Source of the DNA: Bradyrhizobium canariense
GTDB lineage: Bacteria > Pseudomonadota > Alphaproteobacteria > Rhizobiales > Xanthobacteraceae
Length of the DNA: 64,000 nt
Direction: 5' to 3'
NCBI RefSeq assembly: GCF_900105125.1
Contig: NZ_LT629750.1
Span: forward strand, 7,281,001-7,345,000
Shown piece after piece: positions 42,785 through 51,740 of this stretch. How positions within the stretch are numbered: the first letter of the stretch is position 1; each line of letters starts with the position of its first letter. The notes below the pieces were generated by a model. That model made no database searches. It was not told the DNA's origin and saw only the letters and a list, made by a program, of their open reading frames with translations. Both the position numbers and the translations under genes were made by a program.

Positions 42785-43948
42785 ATGAAACGTACCGGTC
42801 TTATTATGGTGCTTGTTGCACTTGGCATTGGTTCCGCGCACGCGGATGATCTGACGATCGGATATCTGGCGGCCAACACTGGGCCTTTTTCAGCGCTGGC
42901 AAAGCGCAATGCGATAGCGGTGCAAGTCGCGATCGAGGACATCAATGCGAAAGGCGGTGTGAACGGTAAGAAGCTTGCACTTGCGTCGTTCGATACCGGC
43001 GGCAAGCCCGACCAGGCGGCTGCGGGAGTGGCGCATTTTGCAGAGGATGAACCGGCTCTCGCTGTCGTCGGCCCGTTCAGCACCAGCGAATGCCGCGTTT
43101 CGTTCCCGGTCGGCGAGCGCCTCGGAATTCCGCAGATGTCGATGGCTTCGTCAGCGCCGAAGGTCGCCGCGCCGTTTACCTATGCGTTCCGCAATACCAC
43201 AGACGAGGCCTACACCTATGAGCGGCTGTTCAAGACAATCAAAGCAAAAGGCTATGCGGCAAAGTCCGTTTCGATTGCCTACGCAACCGACGATGCCGTT
43301 TCCGAAGCACTGGGAACCAAGGTGCTCCCGGATGCGATCAAGCAAGCCGGCCTTCCGCTCGAGCAGACCGTCTCGCTTCGTGTAGCGGCATTCGATCTGG
43401 CTCCGCAGGTCTCGCAACTGATGCAGAAGCCGACCGACCTCATTGCCGTCGGGACGCCGCCCGAACCGATGCTGAAACTCGCGGCGGAGCTTCGCCGCCA
43501 GGGCCATAAGGGACGGATGCTCGGCGGCTCCTCGGTCGCCGATGCCGAACTGCCGGCGCGCATGGGTCCGAACGGAGAGGGGACGTTGATCACCGCGACC
43601 TTTTTCAGCGGGATGGATGACGAACGGACACGGGATTTCGTCATGAAGTTCCAGGCCAAGCTCAAGGAGAAAGGCGAACCCGCCGTTGAACCCAACCAGT
43701 TCGACGCAGCCAGCTACGACATCGTCTCGATGTATGCGTACGCGATGCAGCAAGCCGGAGTGACCGGCGACAAGGACAAACGCGCCGCAGAACGGACAGC
43801 CATCCGGGACCAGATTCGGAAGCTCAGCAAATTTCCCGCGCTGGTCGGTCCGCTTTCGATCAACGCCGATGGCGACGCCATCAAGGTCATCTACGTGCTC
43901 GAGGCAAAGGGCGGAAAGTGGGTGCTGGTCGACAAGCATCTCGATTAG
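42785..43948 (+). CDS. ABC transporter substrate-binding protein (LivK-like)
   Basis: The 387-aa precursor (ATG 42785 after GGAAAGAGG) has the signal peptide KRTGLIMVLVALGIGSAHAD, then LTIGYLAANTGPFSALAKRN and GGVNGKKLALASFDTGGKPD, the periplasmic type 1 (Leu/Ile/Val-like) binding-protein fold. It is the last gene of the Liv-type operon and defines its substrate, which I cannot predict; type 1 proteins bind amino acids, amides and aromatic acids. Confidence 0.93.
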   Translation: MKRTGLIMVLVALGIGSAHADDLTIGYLAANTGPFSALAKRNAIAVQVAIEDINAKGGVNGKKLALASFDTGGKPDQAAAGVAHFAEDEPALAVVGPFSTSECRVSFPVGERLGIPQMSMASSAPKVAAPFTYAFRNTTDEAYTYERLFKTIKAKGYAAKSVSIAYATDDAVSEALGTKVLPDAIKQAGLPLEQTVSLRVAAFDLAPQVSQLMQKPTDLIAVGTPPEPMLKLAAELRRQGHKGRMLGGSSVADAELPARMGPNGEGTLITATFFSGMDDERTRDFVMKFQAKLKEKGEPAVEPNQFDAASYDIVSMYAYAMQQAGVTGDKDKRAAERTAIRDQIRKLSKFPALVGPLSINADGDAIKVIYVLEAKGGKWVLVDKHLD

Positions 43949-43977
43949 CCAAAGGCCTCGCGATTAGCTGATCGCGC

Positions 43978-44018
43978 TTGACATCGGCTCAATCGCTTTT
44001 ATTGTGAAATGAAACACG
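43978..44018 (+). promoter_or_regulatory. sigma-70-like promoter overlapped by the ATGAAAC motif
   Basis: TTGACA (43978-43983) and TATTGT (44000-44005) are spaced 16 bp. TGTGAAATGAAACACG (44003-44018) overlaps the -10 element and expected start, 10 bp before the ATG at 44029. This placement fits a repressor. No sigma-54 element is present here. Confidence 0.65.
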
Positions 44019-44028
44019 AAATATTCAT

Positions 44029-45489
44029 ATGGCAACTTTAGCGCAAAAGCTCGACATTCCCGGTGATTTCTCGATGGCGGAGCGTCTGTATCGACCATCT
44101 CCGCGCCGGGGATGGGAGGGGCGGCTTCGTGACCTCGAGGCTCAAATTCGCGTCGACGTGGAGATGCTCCGCTATCCGGTAGATCCGCTCCCGTACAACC
44201 CGCGGGAGGGAATGCTCGAAGTCGCCGTGATTGGAGCGGGGCAGACGGGCAAGGCCGTCGCTTTCGGTCTCGAACGGTTCGGTCTGCACAGCGTGAAGGT
44301 GTTTGACCGCAATCCAGCCGGACTGCAGGGGCCGTGGCGAAACTACGCGCGCAACCATCTGTTGCGGACTCGAAAAAGCGAGACCGGAGGGTTGCACTGG
44401 GGCTTTCCCAATCTTCATTTTCAACGCTGGTGTGATCTGAAGTTTGGCGAGGACTACTTTCGGAGCATCAAGAAAATTCCGCGGCTGGTGTGGGCGGAGT
44501 ATCTCGATTGGTTTGGCGACGTTCTGAAGCTTCCTATCGAATACAACGTCAACGTTTCCGACATTGTCTGGCGCCCCGATCTCGAATGTTTTGAACTCGA
44601 GACTTCGAAAGGGATAACGCGCGCGCAGTTTGTCGTGCTGTGCACGGGAATTGAGAGCGCGGGTTTGCAGCGTTTTCCGCAACTGGTCAGGGAAAATCTG
44701 CCGTCGCAAGCATACTCCCACACGATGGGGGATATTCCCATCGATCGATTGGCGGATCGCGATGTTGTGGTCATCGGTGGAGGCGCCAGCGCCTTTGACA
44801 CCGCCAATGCCGCGCTGGAGGCCGGCGCTCGGTCCGTCGACCTTTTGATACGCAGGGAAAGCCTGCCGCCAGTTCATCGTGTCTGCCTCGCCAGCCGGTG
44901 GCACGGATATCATCGCCACTACATCGAACTCTCCGACGAGATGAAGTGGGCGTATTCATTAGCCGACCTCGATCTCGGGGTGCCGCCGCCGCGCGATACC
45001 TATTACGAAGCCATTCGGGACAACCGGTTCGATATCTACGGAAGCGCCGGTATCGAATCGATTCGATATGAGAATGGCAAAATTATCGGCCGCTATGGGG
45101 GAGCGGAGATGCGCCATGATTTCATGATCTGCGGCACCGGCAGCCGAAATTCATTGGCGGATCAGCGAGAGCTGCAATCGGTGTTGCCGTCGGTCCGGCT
45201 GTGGAAAGACGGCTATATTCCTAACGGCCATGCCACGCATCATGAGCTTGAGAACAGCCCGTATCTCGGTTCTGCACTGCAATTCACACCTCTTCACGAT
45301 CGCGATCATTTCGTGAGCCGCATCTATTACCTTTGCTCGGGTGTCGCGCATTTAAGCGGATTCCGTTGCAATTTGTCGGGCCTGCAATATGCGGCCGAGC
45401 GCGTGTGTCACGATATCTCCCGGACGTTGTTCATCGAGAACGAGGAAGAGATCAAAGCAGCATTCGATCGGCATTCCGGCTGGGAATAA
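44029..45489 (+). CDS. flavin-dependent monooxygenase-like oxidoreductase
   Basis: The 486-aa protein has a 60-residue N-terminal extension, then VAVIGAGQTGKAVAFGLERF (FAD-binding) and VVVIGGGASAFDTANAALEA (NADP-binding). Between them RFPQLVRENLPSQAYSHT resembles the FMO/BVMO linker, without the full FxGxxxHxxxW/Y fingerprint. It could be an N-hydroxylating or Baeyer-Villiger-type monooxygenase or a pyridine-nucleotide reductase. First gene of a long plus-strand transcript that continues with an aldolase and a GGT-like gene. Cytoplasmic. Confidence 0.82.
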   Translation: MATLAQKLDIPGDFSMAERLYRPSPRRGWEGRLRDLEAQIRVDVEMLRYPVDPLPYNPREGMLEVAVIGAGQTGKAVAFGLERFGLHSVKVFDRNPAGLQGPWRNYARNHLLRTRKSETGGLHWGFPNLHFQRWCDLKFGEDYFRSIKKIPRLVWAEYLDWFGDVLKLPIEYNVNVSDIVWRPDLECFELETSKGITRAQFVVLCTGIESAGLQRFPQLVRENLPSQAYSHTMGDIPIDRLADRDVVVIGGGASAFDTANAALEAGARSVDLLIRRESLPPVHRVCLASRWHGYHRHYIELSDEMKWAYSLADLDLGVPPPRDTYYEAIRDNRFDIYGSAGIESIRYENGKIIGRYGGAEMRHDFMICGTGSRNSLADQRELQSVLPSVRLWKDGYIPNGHATHHELENSPYLGSALQFTPLHDRDHFVSRIYYLCSGVAHLSGFRCNLSGLQYAAERVCHDISRTLFIENEEEIKAAFDRHSGWE

Positions 45490-45515
45490 GTTTGAGGAAA
45501 TAGAAGGATAAGACC

Positions 45516-46292
45516 ATGAACGTAGCCACATCGATTGCAAAGAAAGCAAAATGGAGCGCCGAAGAGACCAAGCTCCGGGTTGAACTAGCCGCAGCCTATC
45601 GGCTGACGGCGAAACTCGGCATGGATGATCTGATTTACACCCATCTCTCTGCGCGTGTTCCTGGCCCGGAATTACATTTTCTCCTGAACCCATACGGAAT
45701 GCTGTTCAGCGAAGTTACTGCTTCGTCGTTGATCAAGGTCGATCAAAACGGAGAGATGGTCGAGCCCGACGACCGCTGGGTGCACAATCCCACGGGTTTT
45801 GTACTTCACAGTGCAATTCATCGTTCAGGCGATGACAGAGTCTGTGTGTTTCACGGGCATCCAATTAACGCGATGGCAGTATCAAGTCTGGAATGTGGTC
45901 TGCTTCCGCTCACGGTGTGGGCGCAGCAATTCTACAAACGTGTTTCGTATCATCCCTATGAAGGTCCGCCGGTGCGTCTCGATGAACGTGATCGCGTGCT
46001 TGCAAACATGGGAAATACTCAAGCCATGCTGATGCAGAATCACGGCGTGTTGACGACGGGGCGTACGGTCGCCGAGGCATTTATCCTGATGTATTACCTC
46101 GAAAAGTCCTGCGAAGTGCAGCTCAAGGCGCAGTCGTCGGGCCAGAAGTTGATCATTCCGTCTGAAGAGATCTCGGAATATTCGGCTCGCCTTCGCTATT
46201 CGGAGGAGCAGCTGACCGCAAATCCAGGCGCGCTGGAATGGCAGGCGCTGGTACGAAAACTCGACAGCGAAGATCCGTCTTACCGCAACTAA
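45516..46292 (+). CDS. class II aldolase/adducin-family protein (first copy)
   Basis: The 258-aa protein shows LRVELAAAYRLTAKLGMDDL, YTHLSARVPGPELHFLLNPY, CVFHGHPINAMAVSSLECGL and QAMLMQNHGVLTTGRTVAEA. The HxH and H of the family's divalent-metal site are visible (FHGHP and NHGV). Family members perform retro-aldol cleavage or decarboxylation. It lies 19 bp before the GGT-like gene, in one transcript. Similar to the second copy at 50922 only in the motifs. Confidence 0.9.
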   Translation: MNVATSIAKKAKWSAEETKLRVELAAAYRLTAKLGMDDLIYTHLSARVPGPELHFLLNPYGMLFSEVTASSLIKVDQNGEMVEPDDRWVHNPTGFVLHSAIHRSGDDRVCVFHGHPINAMAVSSLECGLLPLTVWAQQFYKRVSYHPYEGPPVRLDERDRVLANMGNTQAMLMQNHGVLTTGRTVAEAFILMYYLEKSCEVQLKAQSSGQKLIIPSEEISEYSARLRYSEEQLTANPGALEWQALVRKLDSEDPSYRN

Positions 46293-46310
46293 CTGTGAAG
46301 GCTTTTTGAA

Positions 46311-47951
46311 ATGACACGACCGACGACATTGGCGATGAACGGGATGGTGACGTCGCCTCACTATCTCGCTTCGCAATCCGGACTGCGTATCCTTCGGCAG
46401 GGCGGCAATGCCGTCGAAGCGGCGATTGCCGCTGCCGCGACGGTCGCGGTCGTGTATCCGCAAGCCAACAGCATCGGAGGCGATAATTTCTGGCTGATCT
46501 CGCGAGATGGCCAACCTGCGCCGCTTGCGTTAAATGCTTCGGGACGTTCGGGAAGCAAGGCAACGCTTGCTCATTACCGCGAGCAAGGCGTTTCATCGAT
46601 TCCCGCCAGGGGATATCTGGCCGCCAATACTGTGCCGGGCGCGGTGTCGGGGTGGGAGGCCGCCTATCAGCACAGCATCGAAAAACTTGACGGCAGGATT
46701 GCCTGGAGCGAGCTTCTTGAAGACGCGGTTGGTTACGCTCGCAACGGCGTTCCGGTTTCGTCACATCAGGATTTGCGCGGGCTGGTGGATTTCAACACCG
46801 CGGACAAGAGCTTTGGAAATCTGCAACGTTTTCCGGAAATGAAGCGGCATTTCTGCAAGCCTGACGGAAGTCCGCTGCGTGCAGGCGACGTCATGCGTCT
46901 GTCCGACCTCAGTGCGACCCTTGAAGCGATCAGCAGGGAAGGCGCCAAGGCCTTCTACAAAGGTGACATAGCAAAGACGATTACGGCGGAACTACTCGAC
47001 AATGGCGGAGTGCTGACGCGAGAAGACTTCGCCGCTCATAGAGCCGATTGGGTCGATCCGATTTCCGTGCCTTACCGCGATTATACGGCTTTCAATCTGC
47101 CGCCGAATACGCAGGGAATGGCGGCCCTCGGCATTTTGAACATCCTCAACAACTTCGACCTTACGCGGATCGAAGACGGTTCGGCCGGCTTCTATCATCT
47201 GATGGCCGAGGCAGTTAAGGCCGCGTTCGCCGACCGCGATGAATGGCTGACTGATCCTACATTTGTCGATATCCCGCTCGACCGGCTGCTTTCGAAAGCC
47301 CATGGGAAGGCGCAGGCCGACAAGATCAAGCAATCGACCAGCGCCGAATCAAGCGCGTCGGTCATCAGGGGTGGAGACACCGTCTGGATCGGGGTCGTCG
47401 ATAAGCAAGGTAATTCAGTTTCGCTGATTCAGAGCATCTGTGACGGATTTGGCTCTGGGATCATGCCGGCCGGAACCGGCGTGCACCTACAGAACCGCGG
47501 AAAATATTTCGTACTCGATGAGACTTCAGCCAATCGGCTTCAGCCGCGCAAGCGGTGCTTCCATACGCTGATTGCCGGAATGCTGTTCAAGGATGGCGCT
47601 CCGGAGCTGGTCTATGGGACGATGGGGGGAGAGGGACAGCCACAGACGCAGGCGGCGATCGTCGCACGGATCATCGATTACAAGATGTCGCCTCAACAAG
47701 CGATCGAGGCGCCACGCTGGCTTCAAGGGCGCATGCTCGATTTGTCGCAGCCGGGTACGCAGCTCAATCTCGAGGGACGCGTGCGCGATGACGTGGTCCT
47801 CGAACTTATGCGACTTGGCCACCGGATTAATTTGACGCCGGATTACTCCGACATCATGGGCCATGCCGGAGCGATCGTCATTGATCGAAAAACCGGTGTG
47901 ATGAAGGGCGGTGCAGATCCGCGTGGCGATGGTGCTGCGGTTGGATTTTGA
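46311..47951 (+). CDS. gamma-glutamyltransferase-like amidohydrolase
   Basis: The 546-aa proenzyme has the catalytic Thr in GGDTVWIGVVDKQGNSVSLI, the autocleavage region from which the small subunit would start, and GSGIMPAGTGVHLQNRGKYF plus PRKRCFHTLIAG near the substrate site. It belongs to the Ntn-hydrolase family (GGT and cephalosporin-acylase-like). There is no signal peptide, so it is cytoplasmic, unlike most secreted GGTs. It might hydrolyse a gamma-glutamyl or other amide-linked intermediate, in keeping with the amidotransferase-like gene at 36021; this is inference. Confidence 0.88.
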   Translation: MTRPTTLAMNGMVTSPHYLASQSGLRILRQGGNAVEAAIAAAATVAVVYPQANSIGGDNFWLISRDGQPAPLALNASGRSGSKATLAHYREQGVSSIPARGYLAANTVPGAVSGWEAAYQHSIEKLDGRIAWSELLEDAVGYARNGVPVSSHQDLRGLVDFNTADKSFGNLQRFPEMKRHFCKPDGSPLRAGDVMRLSDLSATLEAISREGAKAFYKGDIAKTITAELLDNGGVLTREDFAAHRADWVDPISVPYRDYTAFNLPPNTQGMAALGILNILNNFDLTRIEDGSAGFYHLMAEAVKAAFADRDEWLTDPTFVDIPLDRLLSKAHGKAQADKIKQSTSAESSASVIRGGDTVWIGVVDKQGNSVSLIQSICDGFGSGIMPAGTGVHLQNRGKYFVLDETSANRLQPRKRCFHTLIAGMLFKDGAPELVYGTMGGEGQPQTQAAIVARIIDYKMSPQQAIEAPRWLQGRMLDLSQPGTQLNLEGRVRDDVVLELMRLGHRINLTPDYSDIMGHAGAIVIDRKTGVMKGGADPRGDGAAVGF

Positions 47952-47968
47952 CGGCATAACGGCCGCGT

Positions 47969-47990
47969 GGTCGGGGCAGATATGCCGACC
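47969..47990. other. small hairpin between the GGT-like and Rieske genes
   Basis: GGTCGG (47969-47974) and CCGACC (47985-47990) can form a 6-bp stem. No T-run follows, so terminator function is doubtful. It lies just before the sigma-54-like element at 48008. Confidence 0.3.
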
Positions 47991-48007
47991 GGACCACAGC
48001 GGCCTAG

Positions 48008-48023
48008 TGGCAAGCAAATTGCT
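48008..48023 (+). promoter_or_regulatory. sigma-54-like promoter of the Rieske gene
   Basis: TGGCAAGCAAATTGCT matches the -24/-12 consensus TGGCACGNNNNTTGCW at all but one position, with GG-N10-GC spacing. It lies 75 bp before the Rieske ATG. No clear ATGAAAC motif is beside it. Confidence 0.6.
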
Positions 48024-48097
48024 TGATCGAGAATGGACAGGTGCTGCGTTCGACTATTGCGTGATCCTGTGATGGTAAGAAATGAAGGGACGGCCAC

Positions 48098-49141
48098 ATG
48101 AACGCTCCAGTGCGGATGGTCTCGGAAACCGCTAACCCGGACACTGCCTTGATCGATGACTGGCATGTCATCGGCTTCAGCAAAGATGTTCCAAGCGGAA
48201 AGGTTGTTCCGGCGACGTTACTCGGCGAAGATTTGATCATGTGGCGCGACGCCGCTGGACAAGTTCACGTCTGGAAGGATCTTTGCATTCATCGCGGGGC
48301 ACGGCTTTCCAAGGGATGGATCGCCAACGACACGGTGGTGTGCCCATATCACGGCTGGCGTTACGATGGCTCGGCGAAATGCGTCCTTGTTCCGGCCGCG
48401 CCAGATCAGCCGCCGCCGCTGAAAGCACGTGCATTTCCTCATCGCATCGAGGAACGTTACGGGATGGTATGGGCCTCGCTCGGTGAACCAAAACACGGCG
48501 TTCCCGTATTTCCGGAGTGGACGGATTCGAGCTTCCGCAAGTTCAACACCGGCCCCTATTTATTCAAGGCAAACGGATTCCGTTCGGTCGAGAACTTTAT
48601 CGACGCAACGCACTTTCCGTTCGTCCATGGCGGGTTGAACGGTGTCGAGGATGCGCCGGATAAGGTTGAAGATTACAAAGTCTTCGAGGACGACAATGGC
48701 ATCAGCACCAGCGGAATTCGCGTGTACCAGCCCTATGGCGACCATCGTCAGGTTCCGGTAAACGCAACCTATATTTACCGGGTCTTTCGTCCGTTGGTTG
48801 CCTACTTTTCCAAGGCAGTTGAAATTGCCGACGCCGGGAAGCGTCATCTCGGCAGCCCGGAGGATCGGTTCTGCACGTTTCTGACCGCCCAACCGGTCGA
48901 CGAGGTGAATTGCATCATTCGGCTCTGCGTCGCGATTAATTTCGGCTCGGACCTTACCGAGGAAGATATCCTGCGCCGGCAGGACAAGGTGTTCTCCCAG
49001 GACAAAGACATCGTCGAGACCCAGCGGCCCGAGCGCATTCCGGTCGATCTGCGCGCGGAGATTCATCACCGCACCGATAAATTTGGTCTGGCCTATCGCC
49101 GCTGGCTTGGCGCGCTTGGTCTCACTTACGGTATAGCTTAA
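48098..49141 (+). CDS. Rieske non-haem iron oxygenase, large subunit
   Basis: The 347-aa protein has the Rieske [2Fe-2S] motif CIHRGARLSK...CPYHGWRYD (C63, H65, C82, H85) and the mononuclear iron site NFIDATHFPFVH with D169, H172, H177, as in VanA/phthalate-dioxygenase-type enzymes. It would use electrons from the ferredoxin encoded 12 bp downstream to hydroxylate or O-demethylate an aromatic acid. No small subunit is present, consistent with the alpha-only class. Cytoplasmic. Confidence 0.95.
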   Translation: MNAPVRMVSETANPDTALIDDWHVIGFSKDVPSGKVVPATLLGEDLIMWRDAAGQVHVWKDLCIHRGARLSKGWIANDTVVCPYHGWRYDGSAKCVLVPAAPDQPPPLKARAFPHRIEERYGMVWASLGEPKHGVPVFPEWTDSSFRKFNTGPYLFKANGFRSVENFIDATHFPFVHGGLNGVEDAPDKVEDYKVFEDDNGISTSGIRVYQPYGDHRQVPVNATYIYRVFRPLVAYFSKAVEIADAGKRHLGSPEDRFCTFLTAQPVDEVNCIIRLCVAINFGSDLTEEDILRRQDKVFSQDKDIVETQRPERIPVDLRAEIHHRTDKFGLAYRRWLGALGLTYGIA

Positions 49142-49153
49142 CCGGTTGCCGCC

Positions 49154-49435
49154 ATGGCCATTGTCGTCACCGAAAAGTGCAAAGATTGCCGTTTTACCGA
49201 ATGTGTGACGGTCTGTCCGGTCGCATGCTTTCACGGCGATGACCGAATGCTGTACATTGATCCTGAAGCCTGCATCTTGTGCCAGGCTTGCGTGCCGGTC
49301 TGTCCAGTTCAGGCTATCTATGACGAAGTGGACCTGCCTCCGGAATGGACGCATCTGGTCGCGTTAAATGCGGAGCGTGCCACCACTTTGCCAGTGGTTG
49401 AAGAGAAGCAAATGCCTCTGAAAGCGAGCGTTTGA
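49154..49435 (+). CDS. FdxA-like ferredoxin (second copy)
   Basis: The 93-aa protein has CKDCRFTECVTVCPVACFHG and CILCQACVPVCPVQAIYD, the same 7Fe/8Fe pattern as the ferredoxin at 36770. The location directly behind the Rieske oxygenase suggests that it is the electron donor of that enzyme. Its stop overlaps the next ATG (TGATG). Confidence 0.94.
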   Translation: MAIVVTEKCKDCRFTECVTVCPVACFHGDDRMLYIDPEACILCQACVPVCPVQAIYDEVDLPPEWTHLVALNAERATTLPVVEEKQMPLKASV

Positions 49436-50490
49436 TGCGCATTTCTTCGCAGATCGACGTATCGACGTTATCTGCAGATTTGTCGCAGCGATCTACCGAC
49501 GTCACGTTGTTCAAATATCAGGCCTTGGGCAACAGCTATCTGATCTATGATCCTCAGAGAAACCTGCATGCGATCGGTTCGATCGAACGTGCGACCGATT
49601 GGGTCAGGATGGTATGCAGCCACGACTATGGCATTGGGTCCAACGGCCTTCTTGTTGGACCTGACGCAACCGTGAACGGCGCATTCGAATTCAGGATATT
49701 CAATTCTGACGGCAGCCAAGCCCAACTCAGCGGCAATGGATCTCGCATCTTTGCCCGATACTTGCTGGATGCAGGTTACACCGATCCCACGCTGAAATTG
49801 CCGTTCTCGATCGCCGCGATCTCGCCGATGTCGCGGGTCGTGGTGGACGTGCCTCCACCGGAACCGGACGATCCGCGCATTCTTACCGACATCAACGTCG
49901 TCCCGTCGTTTGGCGCTAATGCGGTTGAGGCGCAACCTGGGGCGATACAAGGTAGCGGGCTGCATTTTACCGTAGCCGCACTGGCCGACATCGGGCGTCG
50001 GCATCGTATGGGTGACAAGTGGATTGATAGCAGCCTGATATCGATCGGTAACCCGCATTGCGTGACTTTTGTCGAGAGACCGGAGACTCTTCCCTCTGTC
50101 GATTTTCTCACTCAGCTACGCTCGGAATTTTCCATGATCGCCGACGCGCCGCCTCATTCCAGCGGTCCAGTCTTTCAGCATGGCTGTAATTTGCAATGGT
50201 GCTTCGTCGAGAACAGAGAAAGTATCCATCTTCGTATCGTCGAGCGCGGTGAAGGCCCGACATTGGCATCCGGCTCAAGCGCATCGGCTGCTGTGATTGC
50301 AGCGTATGCGCGTGGCCTGATCGACGAAGACGCAACGGTCGTCATGCCGGGCGGCATGCTTCAGGTCACGCTGCTCTTTCACGAGGACGAAATTCGGGGA
50401 ATCCGTGTAGCCGGGACTGCAGAACGGCTCGCTGAAATCAGGGTTATGTCTCCCGACTACGCGGTTTGTGATCGCAAGCCCGCAAACTGA
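49435..50490 (+). CDS. DapF-like protein lacking both catalytic cysteines
   Basis: The 351-aa protein follows the diaminopimelate epimerase fold: LGNSYLIYD, then FRIFNSDGSQAQLSGNGSR and, in the second half, SIGNPHCVTFVE and ERGEGPTLASGSSASAAV. In DapF the motifs CGNG and ACGTG each carry a catalytic Cys. Here the codons are AGC (LSGNG, Ser99) and TCC (ASGSS, Ser279), so both nucleophiles are serine. It cannot work as a two-base cysteine epimerase and is unlikely to make meso-DAP. It is coupled to the Rieske-ferredoxin unit. An isomerase or tautomerase of a ring-cleavage product is a guess. Confidence 0.88.
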   Translation: MRISSQIDVSTLSADLSQRSTDVTLFKYQALGNSYLIYDPQRNLHAIGSIERATDWVRMVCSHDYGIGSNGLLVGPDATVNGAFEFRIFNSDGSQAQLSGNGSRIFARYLLDAGYTDPTLKLPFSIAAISPMSRVVVDVPPPEPDDPRILTDINVVPSFGANAVEAQPGAIQGSGLHFTVAALADIGRRHRMGDKWIDSSLISIGNPHCVTFVERPETLPSVDFLTQLRSEFSMIADAPPHSSGPVFQHGCNLQWCFVENRESIHLRIVERGEGPTLASGSSASAAVIAAYARGLIDEDATVVMPGGMLQVTLLFHEDEIRGIRVAGTAERLAEIRVMSPDYAVCDRKPAN

Positions 50491-50921
50491 CGGCAGGGCC
50501 TGCGGGCCCACAAAATGTCTTCATTTCATAAAAATAAGGCTCGTGTCACGAAACTATCTTGCTCGAATGATGGGCGAGTTGAGGCGATAAAATATGCACG
50601 ATTGACACATCGGCAGAGACGAAAGCATCAATTTCATCGATTTTCATGTATCATCTTTCATTTCACTATATGGCACGTTCTTTGCTGTTAAATCGAGGGA
50701 CCAGCCGTCGCGATTGTCTGGCTTGCACGGGATCGAGCGGATGGTCGAAGGCCGATAATGAGAGAGGGCATCTGAAAGTTTCCAAACACACGTCGCCGTC
50801 TCGCAGCCGTTCACGTTCGAGCGGCTTCGTATTATTTGAATTCGAGCAAGCTACCCCGCCTCGGGCTGCGTTTGCAGCGCGGCGATGCGCGTCTCAGCAT
50901 GAATCAACAGGAATGTAGAAT
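50491..50921. other. intergenic control region before the second aldolase
   Basis: No gene is visible in these 430 bp. They hold the sigma-54 promoter and operator at 50656-50686. A second motif-like TTCATTTCAT occurs at 50520-50529, followed by TCGTGTCACGAAAC at 50541-50554. Confidence 0.5.
50656..50686 (+). promoter_or_regulatory. sigma-54 promoter and operator of the aldolase-ubiD-ABC block
   Basis: TGGCACGTTCTTTGCT (50671-50686) matches the sigma-54 consensus exactly. TTTCATTTCAC (50656-50666), the reverse complement of GTGAAATGAAA, lies 5 bp before it. The next gene starts about 235 bp downstream, a long leader. Confidence 0.75.
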
Positions 50922-51692
50922 ATGAATGCTCCTACCGGCAGGATGACCGATTTTATCCGGAAGCAGACCTATGAAACAGAAGTGCTTCAGTTGCGACGCC
51001 GTCTCGCGAAAGTTCACCGGATCCTGACAGCGGGTGGCATGTGGCCCCTGACCAAAGGGCACGCCAGCGCGCGTATCCCCGGCACCGATAAGGTGCTGAT
51101 CCTCGGGCACATCCACGCAACTGGCCGATCTCTCGATCAGGTCGACGTCGATGATATCGTGGTCGTCAATCTCGAAGGTGAATGGCTCGAAGGCGAGATA
51201 GAGCCGGTCGATGAGCGATATCTCCATCTTGAAATCATGAAGGCCCGCCCTGACGTGATGTCAGTCGTGCACGCGCATTCGACATACGCAACGGCATTCG
51301 GCGTTGCCGACGTCAATATTCTTCCCGTTGGCAATCGCGGCGCGATCTTTGGCCCGTCGGTGCCCATTCTACAGTTTGATCGGCAGATCGACACGCCCGA
51401 GCGCGGCCGGATGGTCAGCGATCTCATGGGCAAGGGGTGCGCGGTCGTTTTGAAGAATCATGGCGTCGCCGTCGCATCAGATTCGATCGAGAATGCCTGC
51501 ATCACCGCGTTCGCCCTGGAAGAGACCGCGCATCTGCACTGGATCGCCGCCCAACTCGGACCGGTTCAGCGTATCTCCACCGGCGAAGTCCAGAGTGTGC
51601 TCACGGGGGCGCGCAAAGCCGAATTCTTCGCGCATGCCTGGGGCCACTACGCAAAGCTCGACCCCTGGGATGGCATGAACCGTCCCGTTTGA
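50922..51692 (+). CDS. class II aldolase/adducin-family protein (second copy)
   Basis: The 256-aa protein shows KVHRILTAGGMWPLTKGHAS, ARIPGTDKVLILGH, VVHAHSTYATAFGV (HAHS metal ligands) and CAVVLKNHGVAVASDSIENA. This is the class II aldolase fold with zinc or manganese ligands. It starts the transcript that contains the second UbiD and the NMT1/SsuA-type ABC transporter. It may cleave or decarboxylate an intermediate different from that of the 45516 copy. Confidence 0.9.
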   Translation: MNAPTGRMTDFIRKQTYETEVLQLRRRLAKVHRILTAGGMWPLTKGHASARIPGTDKVLILGHIHATGRSLDQVDVDDIVVVNLEGEWLEGEIEPVDERYLHLEIMKARPDVMSVVHAHSTYATAFGVADVNILPVGNRGAIFGPSVPILQFDRQIDTPERGRMVSDLMGKGCAVVLKNHGVAVASDSIENACITAFALEETAHLHWIAAQLGPVQRISTGEVQSVLTGARKAEFFAHAWGHYAKLDPWDGMNRPV

Positions 51693-51740
51693 CCCCCCAC
51701 CGGTCGGTAAAAAAACGACAAATAAGCCAGGCCAGTTTCC

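Noticed and set aside
43151..43939. 262-codon minus-strand frame
   Set aside because: Antisense to the LivK-like binding protein; no motif.
49435..50490. Annotation as diaminopimelate epimerase for lysine synthesis
   Set aside because: Both catalytic cysteines are serine and the gene is embedded in a catabolic operon.
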